Of a DNA stretch of 21,690 nucleotides, positions 6,204-13,085 are shown piece by piece. The notes beneath the pieces are model-generated. The model worked only from the letters and a program-made list of their open reading frames with translations, searched no databases and had not been told where the DNA came from. Source of the stretch: an uncultured Bacteroidia bacterium (GTDB taxonomy: Bacteria; Bacteroidota; Bacteroidia; Bacteroidales; UBA932); NCBI GenBank assembly GCA_902767355.1, contig CACXHG010000061.1:1-21690 (forward strand), written 5' to 3'. Within the stretch, counting starts at the first letter, position 1, and each line of letters starts with the position of its first letter. The translations under genes were made by a program, and so were the position numbers.

Positions 6204-9200
6204 ATGAAAAAGTCTGTCTTCTCCGATAGGGCGGCGGCGCTGCCCGCTCTGATTGTGGTCACGCTTCTGCTTGCATCAACCATCACCCTGGCCTTTGCCG
6301 CATCCGGCTGTTCCCACAATGCTTCAAAGGAATATCACGATCCCAGCGCCTTTGGTCCCAATGAGTCCTTCAAGACCATAGAGAAAATCTGGCACAAGCC
6401 GGACGACATGAAGCTGGCCGTGTATTGGTACTGGGTCAACGACAATATCTCCAAGGAGGGCGTCGTGAAGGACCTTCAGGCCATGAAAAAGGCCGGCATC
6501 AACCGAGCGTTCATCGGCAATGTCACAGCCGACCTGCCCTATGGCGACATAAAGATTCTGACACCCGAATGGTGGGAGGTGATGCACACCGCCCTCAAGA
6601 CGGCCTCGGACCTGGGTATCGAGATCGGTATTTTCAACTGCCCCGGCTGGAGCCAGTCCGGCGGCCCCTGGGTTAAACCCGAGCAGAGCATGCGCTATCT
6701 GGACTGCACCGACAAGACCATAGAGACTGAGGGCGGCCCCGTCACCGTCACTCTGGACAAGGTTGCCGCCGACGCCATGGAGGATGTGCGCGTGATAGCT
6801 TATCCGGCCCAGGAAGGCAGCAGCCAGAAAGCTACGATTGTAAAGCAGATGGGTGTCCCCAGCGAGACGGTTTTCGAGGTGGAGCCCGGCGATACATATA
6901 AATCCCTGATACTCACGCCCGCCAAGGGCACTTCCATTATCACCGAAGGCATGCTTATGGCCAAGGTCGGCGATTCCTGGCAGAAGGTAAAAGATATCCA
7001 CATAGACCGCAGCAACGCCAATGTGAACGTGGGCTATCTGCCTTATGCCCCGATAGTTGTGGCAATCCCGGAGTGCAAGGCCAGCACCTGGCGCCTGCAG
7101 CTGGAGCCCAAGGGCGCCGGCACGCTCACGGCCGAGCTCAGCACCCGCGCCTATATTGAGCGCTACGCAGAGAAGACCCTTGGCAAGATGTTCCAGACGC
7201 CGCTGCCCATGTGGGATGCCTATATGTGGCCCCCGCAGCCCGATGCTCCCGCAGACGACTGCATAGACCCGGCCACGGTGGTGGATCTGACCGACAAGAT
7301 GGACGGCGATGTCCTCACCTGGGACGCCCCGGCCGGCAAGTGGACCATCTCCCGCCTGGCGATGCGCACCACCGGCCAGACCAACGCCCCGGCATCGCCC
7401 GAAGGCACCGGCCTGGAGATAGACAAGATGAGCAAGACGCACATCCAGTATCACTTTGACAACTTCATAGGCGAAATCCTGCGCCGCATTCCCGCCGACG
7501 ACCGCCGCACCTTCAAGGTGGTGGTAGAAGACAGCTACGAGACCGGCGGCATGGACTGGACCGACGATATGGCGGAGAGCTTCGCTGAGAAATATCACTA
7601 CGACCCGACCCCGTATCTGCCCGCCTTGAGCGGCAAGGTGGTGGGCAGCCGCGACATCAGCGACCGCTTCCTCTGGGACCTGCGCCGCCTGATTGCCGAC
7701 CGCGTGGCCTACGACTATGTGGCGGGCCTGCGCGAAGCCAGCCATCAGATGGGCCTGAGCACCTGGCTGGAATGCTACGGCCACTGGGGCTTCCCCGGCG
7801 AATTTCTGATGTACGGCGGCCAGAGCGACGAGGTGGCCGGCGAGTTCTGGAGCGAAGGTTCGCTTGGCGACATAGAGAACCGTGCGGCATCGTCCTGCGC
7901 CCACATCTATGGCAAGCGCAAGGTATGGGCCGAGAGCTGCACCAGCGGCGGGCCCGTGTTCAGCCGCTATCCGCGCATCATGAAGCAGCGTCTGGACCGC
8001 TTCTTCACCGAAGGCATAAACTCTACGCTGCTGCACCTCTACATCCAGCAGCCCTACGAAGACCGTGACCCCGGCGTGGATGCCTGGTTTGGCAACGAGT
8101 TCAACCGTAAAAATATATGGTTCAGCCAGATGGACGTGTTCGGCCGCTACATGAAGCGCTGCAATCTGATGCTGCAGCAGGGCCTCTATGTGGCCGACGT
8201 GGCGTACTATATCGGCGAGGATGCCCCCAAGATGACGGGCGCCACCGACCCGGCCCTGCCCGAAGGCTACTCCTTCGACTATATCAATGCAGAGGTGCTT
8301 CTGACGCGCGCGACCATGAAAGACGGCCGCCTGACGTTGCCCGACGGCATGAGCTACAAGCTGCTTGTTCTGCCCCGCCAGACCACCATGCGGCCCGAGG
8401 TGCTGGAAAAGATCAAGTCTCTGGTGGCGGACGGCCTGGTGGTGCTCGGAAGCGCCCCCGTTTCGTCGCCGAGCCTGGAGAACTACCCCGAGGCCGATGC
8501 GCGGGTGAAGCAGCTGGCAGACGAGCTCTGGTGCGGAAACTCGGACAAGCTGACCAACCACTATGGCTACGGCACCGTGTATGCCGCCGAGGCCCCTCTG
8601 GAGAAGGTTCTGGAAGAGCAGCAGCTCGCGCCTGACTTCTTTGCCGGCGGCATGCGTCCCGGCCAGGTCAAGTTCATACACCGTGCCCTGGCCAAGGGCG
8701 ACATATATTTCGTCTCCAACCAGACTGGCGAGCCCGTCTGGTTCGAGGCCAATTTCCGCGTGGGCGGCCGCGAGCCCCAGCTCTGGAATCCGCTCACAGG
8801 CGAGATCAGGGCTCTGCCGCAGTTCAACGACAACGGCACCCACACCGTGGTTCCCATGCAGCTGGCTCCGCTGGAGAGCTCTTTCATAGTCTTCTGCGAC
8901 CAGAAGGCAGGCGGCCGCCGCTACAGTCTCAACTATCCTGAGGAGAAGACCCTTGCAGAGCTTGAGACCGGCTGGACCGTGCAGTTCGACCCAGCCCGCC
9001 GCGGCCCCGAAGGCAAGCAGGAGATAGAGCGCCTGTTCGACTGGACCACCAGCGCCAACGACGCCATCAAGTATTTCTCCGGCGCGGCCCAGTACCGCAA
9101 CCAGCTGGAGATATATGAGATACCCGAAGGCGACATCTATATAGACCTGGGCAATGTGATGGTCATGGCCAGGGTCAAGATCAACGGCAAGGAAGCCGGC

Positions 9201-9431
9201 GGCGCATGGACCTCGCCCTACAGGGTGAATATCACCGACTATCTCAAGCGCGGCGTGAATACCATAGAAGTTGAGGTCGTGAACAACTGGCAGAACCGCA
9301 TCATAGGCGACATGCGCCTGCCGGCCGCCGAGCGCAAGGTGTGGATGACCGTGAATCCCTGGACTGCCGAATCCCCGCTGCAGCCGTCCGGACTGCTGGG
9401 CCCCGTGAAAATTGTTGCTTATAATTTGTAA
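6204..9431 (+). CDS. GH106-type alpha-L-rhamnosidase-like lipoprotein
   Basis: This 1075-residue envelope enzyme probably removes alpha-L-rhamnose from plant or microbial polysaccharides. The N terminus has a long hydrophobic signal ending in ASGC (Cys35), a lipobox-like site. The opening domain YWYWVNDNISKEGVVKDLQAMKKAGINRAFIG (about 73-104) is the hallmark start of the GH106 barrel. Glutamates E442 (VVVEDSYE) and E577 (WAESCTSGG) are candidates for the catalytic pair; their spacing is close to that in characterised GH106 enzymes (from memory). The last ~130 residues form a galactose-binding-like beta-sandwich (IDLGNVMVMARVKINGKEAGG, then TSPYRVNITDYLKRGVNTIEVEV). Length is normal. No SusC/SusD genes lie in the window, so it is not visibly part of a utilization locus here. 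The linkage specificity is unproven. Confidence 0.8.
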   Translation: MKKSVFSDRAAALPALIVVTLLLASTITLAFAASGCSHNASKEYHDPSAFGPNESFKTIEKIWHKPDDMKLAVYWYWVNDNISKEGVVKDLQAMKKAGINRAFIGNVTADLPYGDIKILTPEWWEVMHTALKTASDLGIEIGIFNCPGWSQSGGPWVKPEQSMRYLDCTDKTIETEGGPVTVTLDKVAADAMEDVRVIAYPAQEGSSQKATIVKQMGVPSETVFEVEPGDTYKSLILTPAKGTSIITEGMLMAKVGDSWQKVKDIHIDRSNANVNVGYLPYAPIVVAIPECKASTWRLQLEPKGAGTLTAELSTRAYIERYAEKTLGKMFQTPLPMWDAYMWPPQPDAPADDCIDPATVVDLTDKMDGDVLTWDAPAGKWTISRLAMRTTGQTNAPASPEGTGLEIDKMSKTHIQYHFDNFIGEILRRIPADDRRTFKVVVEDSYETGGMDWTDDMAESFAEKYHYDPTPYLPALSGKVVGSRDISDRFLWDLRRLIADRVAYDYVAGLREASHQMGLSTWLECYGHWGFPGEFLMYGGQSDEVAGEFWSEGSLGDIENRAASSCAHIYGKRKVWAESCTSGGPVFSRYPRIMKQRLDRFFTEGINSTLLHLYIQQPYEDRDPGVDAWFGNEFNRKNIWFSQMDVFGRYMKRCNLMLQQGLYVADVAYYIGEDAPKMTGATDPALPEGYSFDYINAEVLLTRATMKDGRLTLPDGMSYKLLVLPRQTTMRPEVLEKIKSLVADGLVVLGSAPVSSPSLENYPEADARVKQLADELWCGNSDKLTNHYGYGTVYAAEAPLEKVLEEQQLAPDFFAGGMRPGQVKFIHRALAKGDIYFVSNQTGEPVWFEANFRVGGREPQLWNPLTGEIRALPQFNDNGTHTVVPMQLAPLESSFIVFCDQKAGGRRYSLNYPEEKTLAELETGWTVQFDPARRGPEGKQEIERLFDWTTSANDAIKYFSGAAQYRNQLEIYEIPEGDIYIDLGNVMVMARVKINGKEAGGAWTSPYRVNITDYLKRGVNTIEVEVVNNWQNRIIGDMRLPAAERKVWMTVNPWTAESPLQPSGLLGPVKIVAYNL

Positions 9432-9454
9432 TTTAATTTTTTGTTATACCTTTG
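9425..9454 (+). promoter_or_regulatory. his operon promoter
   Basis: TTTG (9425-9428) and TACCTTTG (9447-9454), 18 bp apart, match the Bacteroidota -33 TTTG / -7 TAnnTTTG promoter closely. The -33 box overlaps the last codons of the GH106 gene. The start site would be near 9461, so the leader peptide ORF begins about 13 nt into the transcript. Confidence 0.75.
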
Positions 9455-9473
9455 TGGCAACAACACGTTCACA

Positions 9474-9530
9474 ATGAATTTTTATTTCGCACATACCCAC
9501 CACCGTCATCACCTCCAGCAAGAGGTCTAG
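9474..9530 (+). CDS. hisL: His operon leader peptide, MNFYFAHTHHRHHLQQEV
   Basis: This 18-codon ORF lies between the his promoter and hisG. Five of its residues are His within a run of seven codons (CAT ACC CAC CAC CGT CAT CAC, 9492-9512), which would be rare by chance. Its stop codon overlaps the proposed antiterminator strand. By analogy with hisL of enterobacteria, a shortage of charged tRNA-His would stall the ribosome on these codons and allow transcription to continue into hisG. The peptide itself probably has no function after translation. There is no Shine-Dalgarno sequence. It is not homologous in sequence to the E. coli leader, which has seven contiguous His. Confidence 0.9.
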   Translation: MNFYFAHTHHRHHLQQEV

Positions 9531-9602
9531 GTCAAGTATGTGCAAAATTGTAAGCAATATCAAGACTTGCCCGGACCTTATCCTCGGCAAGTCTTTTTTT
9601 TT
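9489..9602 (+). promoter_or_regulatory. His-responsive transcription attenuator (alternative RNA structures)
   Basis: Three stems can be read. A pause-type stem joins GCACATAC (9489-9496) to GTATGTGC (9536-9543) and encloses the His codons. An antiterminator joins GAGG (9522-9525) with CCTC (9582-9585), AGGT (9529-9532) with ACCT (9575-9578), and CAAGT (9533-9537) with ACTTG (9565-9569). The terminator is 9562-9571 with 9586-9595. Antiterminator and terminator share 9565-9569, so they exclude each other. A ribosome stalled on His codons disrupts the pause stem and leaves 9529-9537 free, favouring read-through; a ribosome reaching the stop at 9528-9530 covers that strand, favouring termination. 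The pairing is directly visible; the mechanism is inference from known attenuators. Confidence 0.85.
9562..9602 (+). terminator. Attenuator terminator upstream of hisG
   Basis: A perfect 10-bp stem AAGACTTGCC / GGCAAGTCTT has a 14-nt loop and continues into an uninterrupted T-run (9594-9602). It lies 20 bp before the hisG ATG and after the His-rich leader ORF, so it is read as the conditional terminator of the operon and not the end of the upstream GH106 unit. Confidence 0.9.
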
Positions 9603-9622
9603 GAGTAATAATTATTTGATAT

Positions 9623-10471
9623 ATGATTAGAATAGCAATTCAGTCCAAGGGCCGTTTGAGCGAAGAGAGCCTGGCCCTCATGAGCGAAGCCGGCATCAGG
9701 ATAGATGCCATCAAGCGCAAGTTCCTGGCGCGCGCAGCAGATTTTCCCCTGGAAGTGCTTTATCTGCGCGACGATGATATCCCCGGCGTAGTGGCCGGCG
9801 GCAGTGCCGACCTGGGCATCGTGGGCTACAACGAGGTCGCCGAAACAGGTGCCGACGTGCGCATCGTGCGCAGGCTGGGCTTCGGGGCCTGCCGTCTCTC
9901 GCTGGCCATTCCCAAGGAGCAGGAATACACCGGGCCGGCCTTTTTCGAGGGCAAGCGCATCGCCACCTCCTATCCCAACGTGCTCTCCGGCTGGCTGCGT
10001 GCCAACGGAGTCAACGCCCAGATACAGAAGATAATGGGCTCTGTGGAGATAGCTCCCGCAGCCGGCCTCTCCGATGCCATTTTCGACATTGTCTCTTCCG
10101 GCGGAACCCTGGTTTCCAACGGCCTCAAAGAGGTGGAGACGGTGCTGGAGTCGGAGGCGGTGCTGGTGGCCGGCACTCTCGATGCCGACAAGCAGGCCAT
10201 CCTGGACAAGATGCTCTTCCGCTTCGACGCCGTGATGGAGAGCGGCGGCAAGAAGTATATCCTGATGAATATTCCCACAGACAAGGTCCAGGAGGCTGTC
10301 AAGATACTGCCGGCCATGCGTTCCCCGACCGTGATGCCGCTCGCCGCCGAAGGCTGGTGCTCGCTGCACTCCGTGGTGCTGGAGCGCGAACTCTGGGACA
10401 AGATAGAGCGGCTCAAGGCGCTCGGCGCAGAAGGTATTCTGGTGTTGCACCTGGATAAAGTAATAGACTGA
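9623..10471 (+). CDS. hisG: ATP phosphoribosyltransferase, long form
   Basis: HisG condenses ATP with PRPP to phosphoribosyl-ATP, the first and feedback-controlled step of histidine synthesis. At 282 residues this is the long form, with a catalytic periplasmic-binding-protein-like pair of lobes (about 1-205) and a C-terminal ACT-like regulatory domain (KKYILMNIPTDKVQEAVKILPAMRSPTVMPL) that binds histidine in characterised homologues, so no HisZ is needed. IAIQSKGRLSEESLALM, ADLGIVGYNEV and the PRPP-binding-type loop IVSSGGTLVSNGL are visible. The ATG at 9623 begins MIRIAIQSKGRL, the normal start. Its stop overlaps the hisD start by one base (TGATG), consistent with translational coupling. Confidence 0.97.
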   Translation: MIRIAIQSKGRLSEESLALMSEAGIRIDAIKRKFLARAADFPLEVLYLRDDDIPGVVAGGSADLGIVGYNEVAETGADVRIVRRLGFGACRLSLAIPKEQEYTGPAFFEGKRIATSYPNVLSGWLRANGVNAQIQKIMGSVEIAPAAGLSDAIFDIVSSGGTLVSNGLKEVETVLESEAVLVAGTLDADKQAILDKMLFRFDAVMESGGKKYILMNIPTDKVQEAVKILPAMRSPTVMPLAAEGWCSLHSVVLERELWDKIERLKALGAEGILVLHLDKVID

Positions 10472-11883
10472 TGAAGACTTATTTATATCCCGGCCGGGAG
10501 CAGTGGGCGCAGCTTTGCCGACGGGCCGACAGCGACGACAGCGTCATAGACGGCCGCGTGCGTGCGATCCTCGACCACGTCCGCTCCGGCGGCGATGCTG
10601 CCCTGGTGGAAATTACCCGCGAAGTGGAAGGGCGTGATATTGCGCGTGTAGTTCAAACCGCTGATAATCAGCTAGGTGTGCAAAGTGCCTCCACGCATAA
10701 TGGGGGGAGGGATATCTCGGAATCCGCTGATACAGAGCGTGTTGGCCTGCACATACCTGCGGCCGGGAATGCGCCGGAGAATCCCTTCAGGGTTTCCCGC
10801 CAGCAGATCGCCGGGGCTGCGGCTGAGGTCGGAGAACCGCTGAAGAAGGCCATCGCTGCGGCTGCAGCCAACATAGAGGCCTTCCACGCGGCCCAGAAGC
10901 CGCAGCCGGTGGAGGTTACAACCACCGAGGGAGTGCGCTGCGTGCGCCGTCAGCTGCCCATAGAAAGGGTGGGGCTCTATATCCCCGGCGGCAGCGCCCC
11001 GCTGTTTTCCACGCTGCTGATGCTGGCCATTCCGGCCAGGCTTGCCGGCTGCCGCGAAGTGGTGCTCTGCACCCCCGCCGGCCGCGACGGGTGCATAGCG
11101 CCGGCCGTGCTTTACGCGGCCGACTTCTGCGGCATCGACACCATCTATTCCCTGGGCGGGGCGCAGGCTATAGCCGCAATGGCCTATGGCACAGAGACCA
11201 TCGCGCCGGTGAGCAAGATTTTCGGCCCCGGCAACCGCTATGTGACCAAGGCCAAGCAGATGGTCAGCGCCGCCGGCGTGGCCATAGACATGCCGGCCGG
11301 GCCGTCGGAGGTGATGGTCATGGCCGACGAGACTGCCGATATGAGCTTTGTGGCCAGCGACCTGCTTTCGCAGGCCGAGCACGGGCCGGATTCGCAGGCG
11401 ATGCTGCTGTGCCTGAGCGAGGATTTCGCCTCCAGGGTGGCCGCCGAGACCGCCCGCCAGCTGGCCCTGCTGCCGCGCCGCGACATAGCCTCCAAGGCTT
11501 TGGAAAACAGCCGCTTGATTGTGCTTGGCAGCCGCGCCGAAGCCATAGCCTTCGCTAACTGCTATGCCTCGGAGCATCTGATAATCTCCATGAGTGACCC
11601 CTGGGAAGTGGCGGACGCGATTACCGCCGCCGGCAGCGTGTTCATAGGCAATTATTCGCCGGAAAGTGCCGGAGACTATGCTTCAGGCACCAATCACACC
11701 CTGCCCACCATGGGCCTTGCGCGCGCCTTCAGCGGCATAGGGCTGGACAGCTTCATGCACTCTGTCACCTATCAGCAGCTTAGCCGCGAGGGGCTGGCCC
11801 GCTTGGGCGATACGATAGTTCAAATGGCCCAGGCAGAGGGTCTTGACGCCCACGCCGCCGCCGTAAAAATACGTTTACAGTAA
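10471..11883 (+). CDS. hisD: Histidinol dehydrogenase with an in-frame palindromic-element insertion
   Basis: HisD oxidises L-histidinol to L-histidine in two NAD-dependent steps with zinc. Landmarks are VGLYIPGGSAPLFST, GPGNRYVTKAKQ, SQAEHGPDSQ (zinc ligands Gln and His), ASEHLIISM (catalytic Glu-His), SAGDYASGTNHTLPT (zinc Asp) and HAAAVKIR (zinc His). It has 470 residues, against about 430 in the family. The excess is near residues 58-95, where palindromic element copy C replaces the usual short turn between SGGDAALVEITREVEGRDI and NPFRVSRQQI. All catalytic motifs remain intact, so the enzyme should be active. The stop is followed at once by a 164-bp palindrome instead of an overlapping hisC start. 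Confidence 0.96.
   Translation: MKTYLYPGREQWAQLCRRADSDDSVIDGRVRAILDHVRSGGDAALVEITREVEGRDIARVVQTADNQLGVQSASTHNGGRDISESADTERVGLHIPAAGNAPENPFRVSRQQIAGAAAEVGEPLKKAIAAAAANIEAFHAAQKPQPVEVTTTEGVRCVRRQLPIERVGLYIPGGSAPLFSTLLMLAIPARLAGCREVVLCTPAGRDGCIAPAVLYAADFCGIDTIYSLGGAQAIAAMAYGTETIAPVSKIFGPGNRYVTKAKQMVSAAGVAIDMPAGPSEVMVMADETADMSFVASDLLSQAEHGPDSQAMLLCLSEDFASRVAAETARQLALLPRRDIASKALENSRLIVLGSRAEAIAFANCYASEHLIISMSDPWEVADAITAAGSVFIGNYSPESAGDYASGTNHTLPTMGLARAFSGIGLDSFMHSVTYQQLSREGLARLGDTIVQMAQAEGLDAHAAAVKIRLQ
10646..10752 (+). repeat. Palindromic coding element, copy C (inside hisD), diverged
   Basis: This 107-bp segment has imperfect ends GTGTAG / CTGCAC and central CCTCC (10688-10692) / GGAGG (10706-10710). 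It is the most diverged copy, but size, position of the central hairpin and coding frame agree with the others: its peptide begins VVQTADNQ, like GVQSADIQ in copy D, and ends with LHIP where others have LHQP or LQP. It accounts for nearly all the extra length of HisD. Confidence 0.65.
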
Positions 11884-12046
11884 GAAGCTGTTTTGAAATA
11901 ATTAACATCAATCTTTATGTCCTGTTCTGGCGCTTTTGACATCCTTCTTCAGTTGCATAGGAACCCCTATGCGCCCTCATCAGGACGTAAAAATCTCTCA
12001 AAACATCTTCATAAATCTTTTCGTGAACCATCTCAAAACAGCTTCT
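11883..12046. repeat. 164-bp nested palindrome filling the hisD-hisC gap (MITE-like)
   Basis: Perfect 14-bp terminal inverted repeats AGAAGCTGTTTTGA (11883-11896) and TCAAAACAGCTTCT (12033-12046) enclose a second stem TTTATGTCCTG (11914-11924) / CAGGACGTAAA (11981-11991) with one G-U pair, and a third hairpin GCATAGG-AACC-CCTATGC (11955-11972). The left end begins in the hisD stop codon and the right end is one base before the hisC ATG. It contains no gene; a short open frame on the minus strand runs through but extends into hisC antisense. No clear target duplication is seen. It could be a non-autonomous transposable element or a structured RNA controlling hisC. Confidence 0.75.
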
Positions 12047-12047
12047 A

Positions 12048-13085
12048 ATGAACTCAGTCAAGAAATTGGTGCGCACCAATATAGCCGCCCTAAAGCCATA
12101 CTCCACGGCCCGGGACGAGTACCGGGGCGAGCTGGGCGTGCTTCTGGATGCCAATGAGAATCCCTACGACAACGGGGTCAACCGCTATCCGTCCATGGCC
12201 CTCAAGGAGCAGTTGCGCCGGCGGGTTGCAGCCATCAAGAATATAGCTGCGGAGCGGCTTTTTCTGGGCAACGGCAGCGACGAGGCCATTGACCTGTGCT
12301 ACCGCGTGTTCTGCGAGCCGGGCCGCGACAATGCAGTGATAATCGCCCCCAGCTACGGCATGTACAGCGTGTGTGCCGACATCAATGCTGTGGAGCGCCG
12401 CATGGTGCCCCTGGAGCCGGACAGTTTTGCCCTGCCGGTTGCCAGACTGCTCGAGACGGCCGATGCACACAGCAAACTGATGTTCATCTGCTCGCCGAAC
12501 AACCCCACCGGCAACGCTTACAGCCCGGAGGCCATAGAGTTTCTGGCGCAGAGCTTCGGTGGCATACTGGTGGTGGACGAGGCTTACATAGATTTCTCTT
12601 CCAAGCCGGGGGCGCAGCAGTTGCTTGGCAAATACGACAATCTGATAGTGCTGCAGACCCTCTCCAAGGCCTGGGGCATGGCCGGCCTGCGCATAGGCCT
12701 GGCAATGGCCAGCCCGTATATCATCTCGCTCTTCAGGCAGGTCAAATATCCCTACAACATAGGCACGGACACCATTGCAGAGGCGCTGCGCCGTTTGCAG
12801 GAAGACATTCGGCCGCAGGTGGCGGAGATTGTTGCCGAGCGCGACCGGCTCTGCGCCGCCCTGCCCCAGTACGGGAGCGTGCTGAAGGTTTACCCCTCCG
12901 ATGCCAACTTCTTGCTGGTCAAGTGTACGGACCCGCGGGGACTGTATGCCGCGCTGCTCAAAGAAGGCGTAATCGTGCGCGACCGCAGCACCGTGCCCGG
13001 CTGCGAGGGCTGCCTGCGCATCACGGTCGGCACCCCGGAAGAAAACGTCAAACTGGAACAAGCAATACGCAATTATGGCCGATAA
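12048..13085 (+). CDS. hisC: Histidinol-phosphate aminotransferase
   Basis: HisC is a PLP-dependent fold-type I enzyme that transfers an amino group from glutamate to imidazole-acetol phosphate, giving histidinol phosphate. The 345-residue protein shows DANENPYD near the N terminus, NGSDEAIDL, CSPNNPTGN, VVDEAYIDF (PLP-ring Asp), and TLSKAWGMAGLRIG with the Schiff-base lysine. Length is normal and no repeat insertion is present, unlike hisD and hisB on either side. The start MNSVKKLVRTNI at 12048 lies one base after the palindrome. Its end overlaps hisB by 11 bp. Because it follows a 164-bp structured gap, its translation cannot be directly coupled to hisD. Confidence 0.96.
   Translation: MNSVKKLVRTNIAALKPYSTARDEYRGELGVLLDANENPYDNGVNRYPSMALKEQLRRRVAAIKNIAAERLFLGNGSDEAIDLCYRVFCEPGRDNAVIIAPSYGMYSVCADINAVERRMVPLEPDSFALPVARLLETADAHSKLMFICSPNNPTGNAYSPEAIEFLAQSFGGILVVDEAYIDFSSKPGAQQLLGKYDNLIVLQTLSKAWGMAGLRIGLAMASPYIISLFRQVKYPYNIGTDTIAEALRRLQEDIRPQVAEIVAERDRLCAALPQYGSVLKVYPSDANFLLVKCTDPRGLYAALLKEGVIVRDRSTVPGCEGCLRITVGTPEENVKLEQAIRNYGR

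Noticed and set aside
6324..8843. 839-codon open frame on the minus strand opposite the GH106 gene
   Set aside because: It is a high-GC shadow frame of a well-matched glycoside hydrolase, with no signal, motif or promoter of its own.
11915..12154. Short minus-strand open frame across the hisD-hisC palindrome
   Set aside because: Its first third is antisense to hisC and the rest is the palindrome; there is no promoter or family resemblance that I can support.
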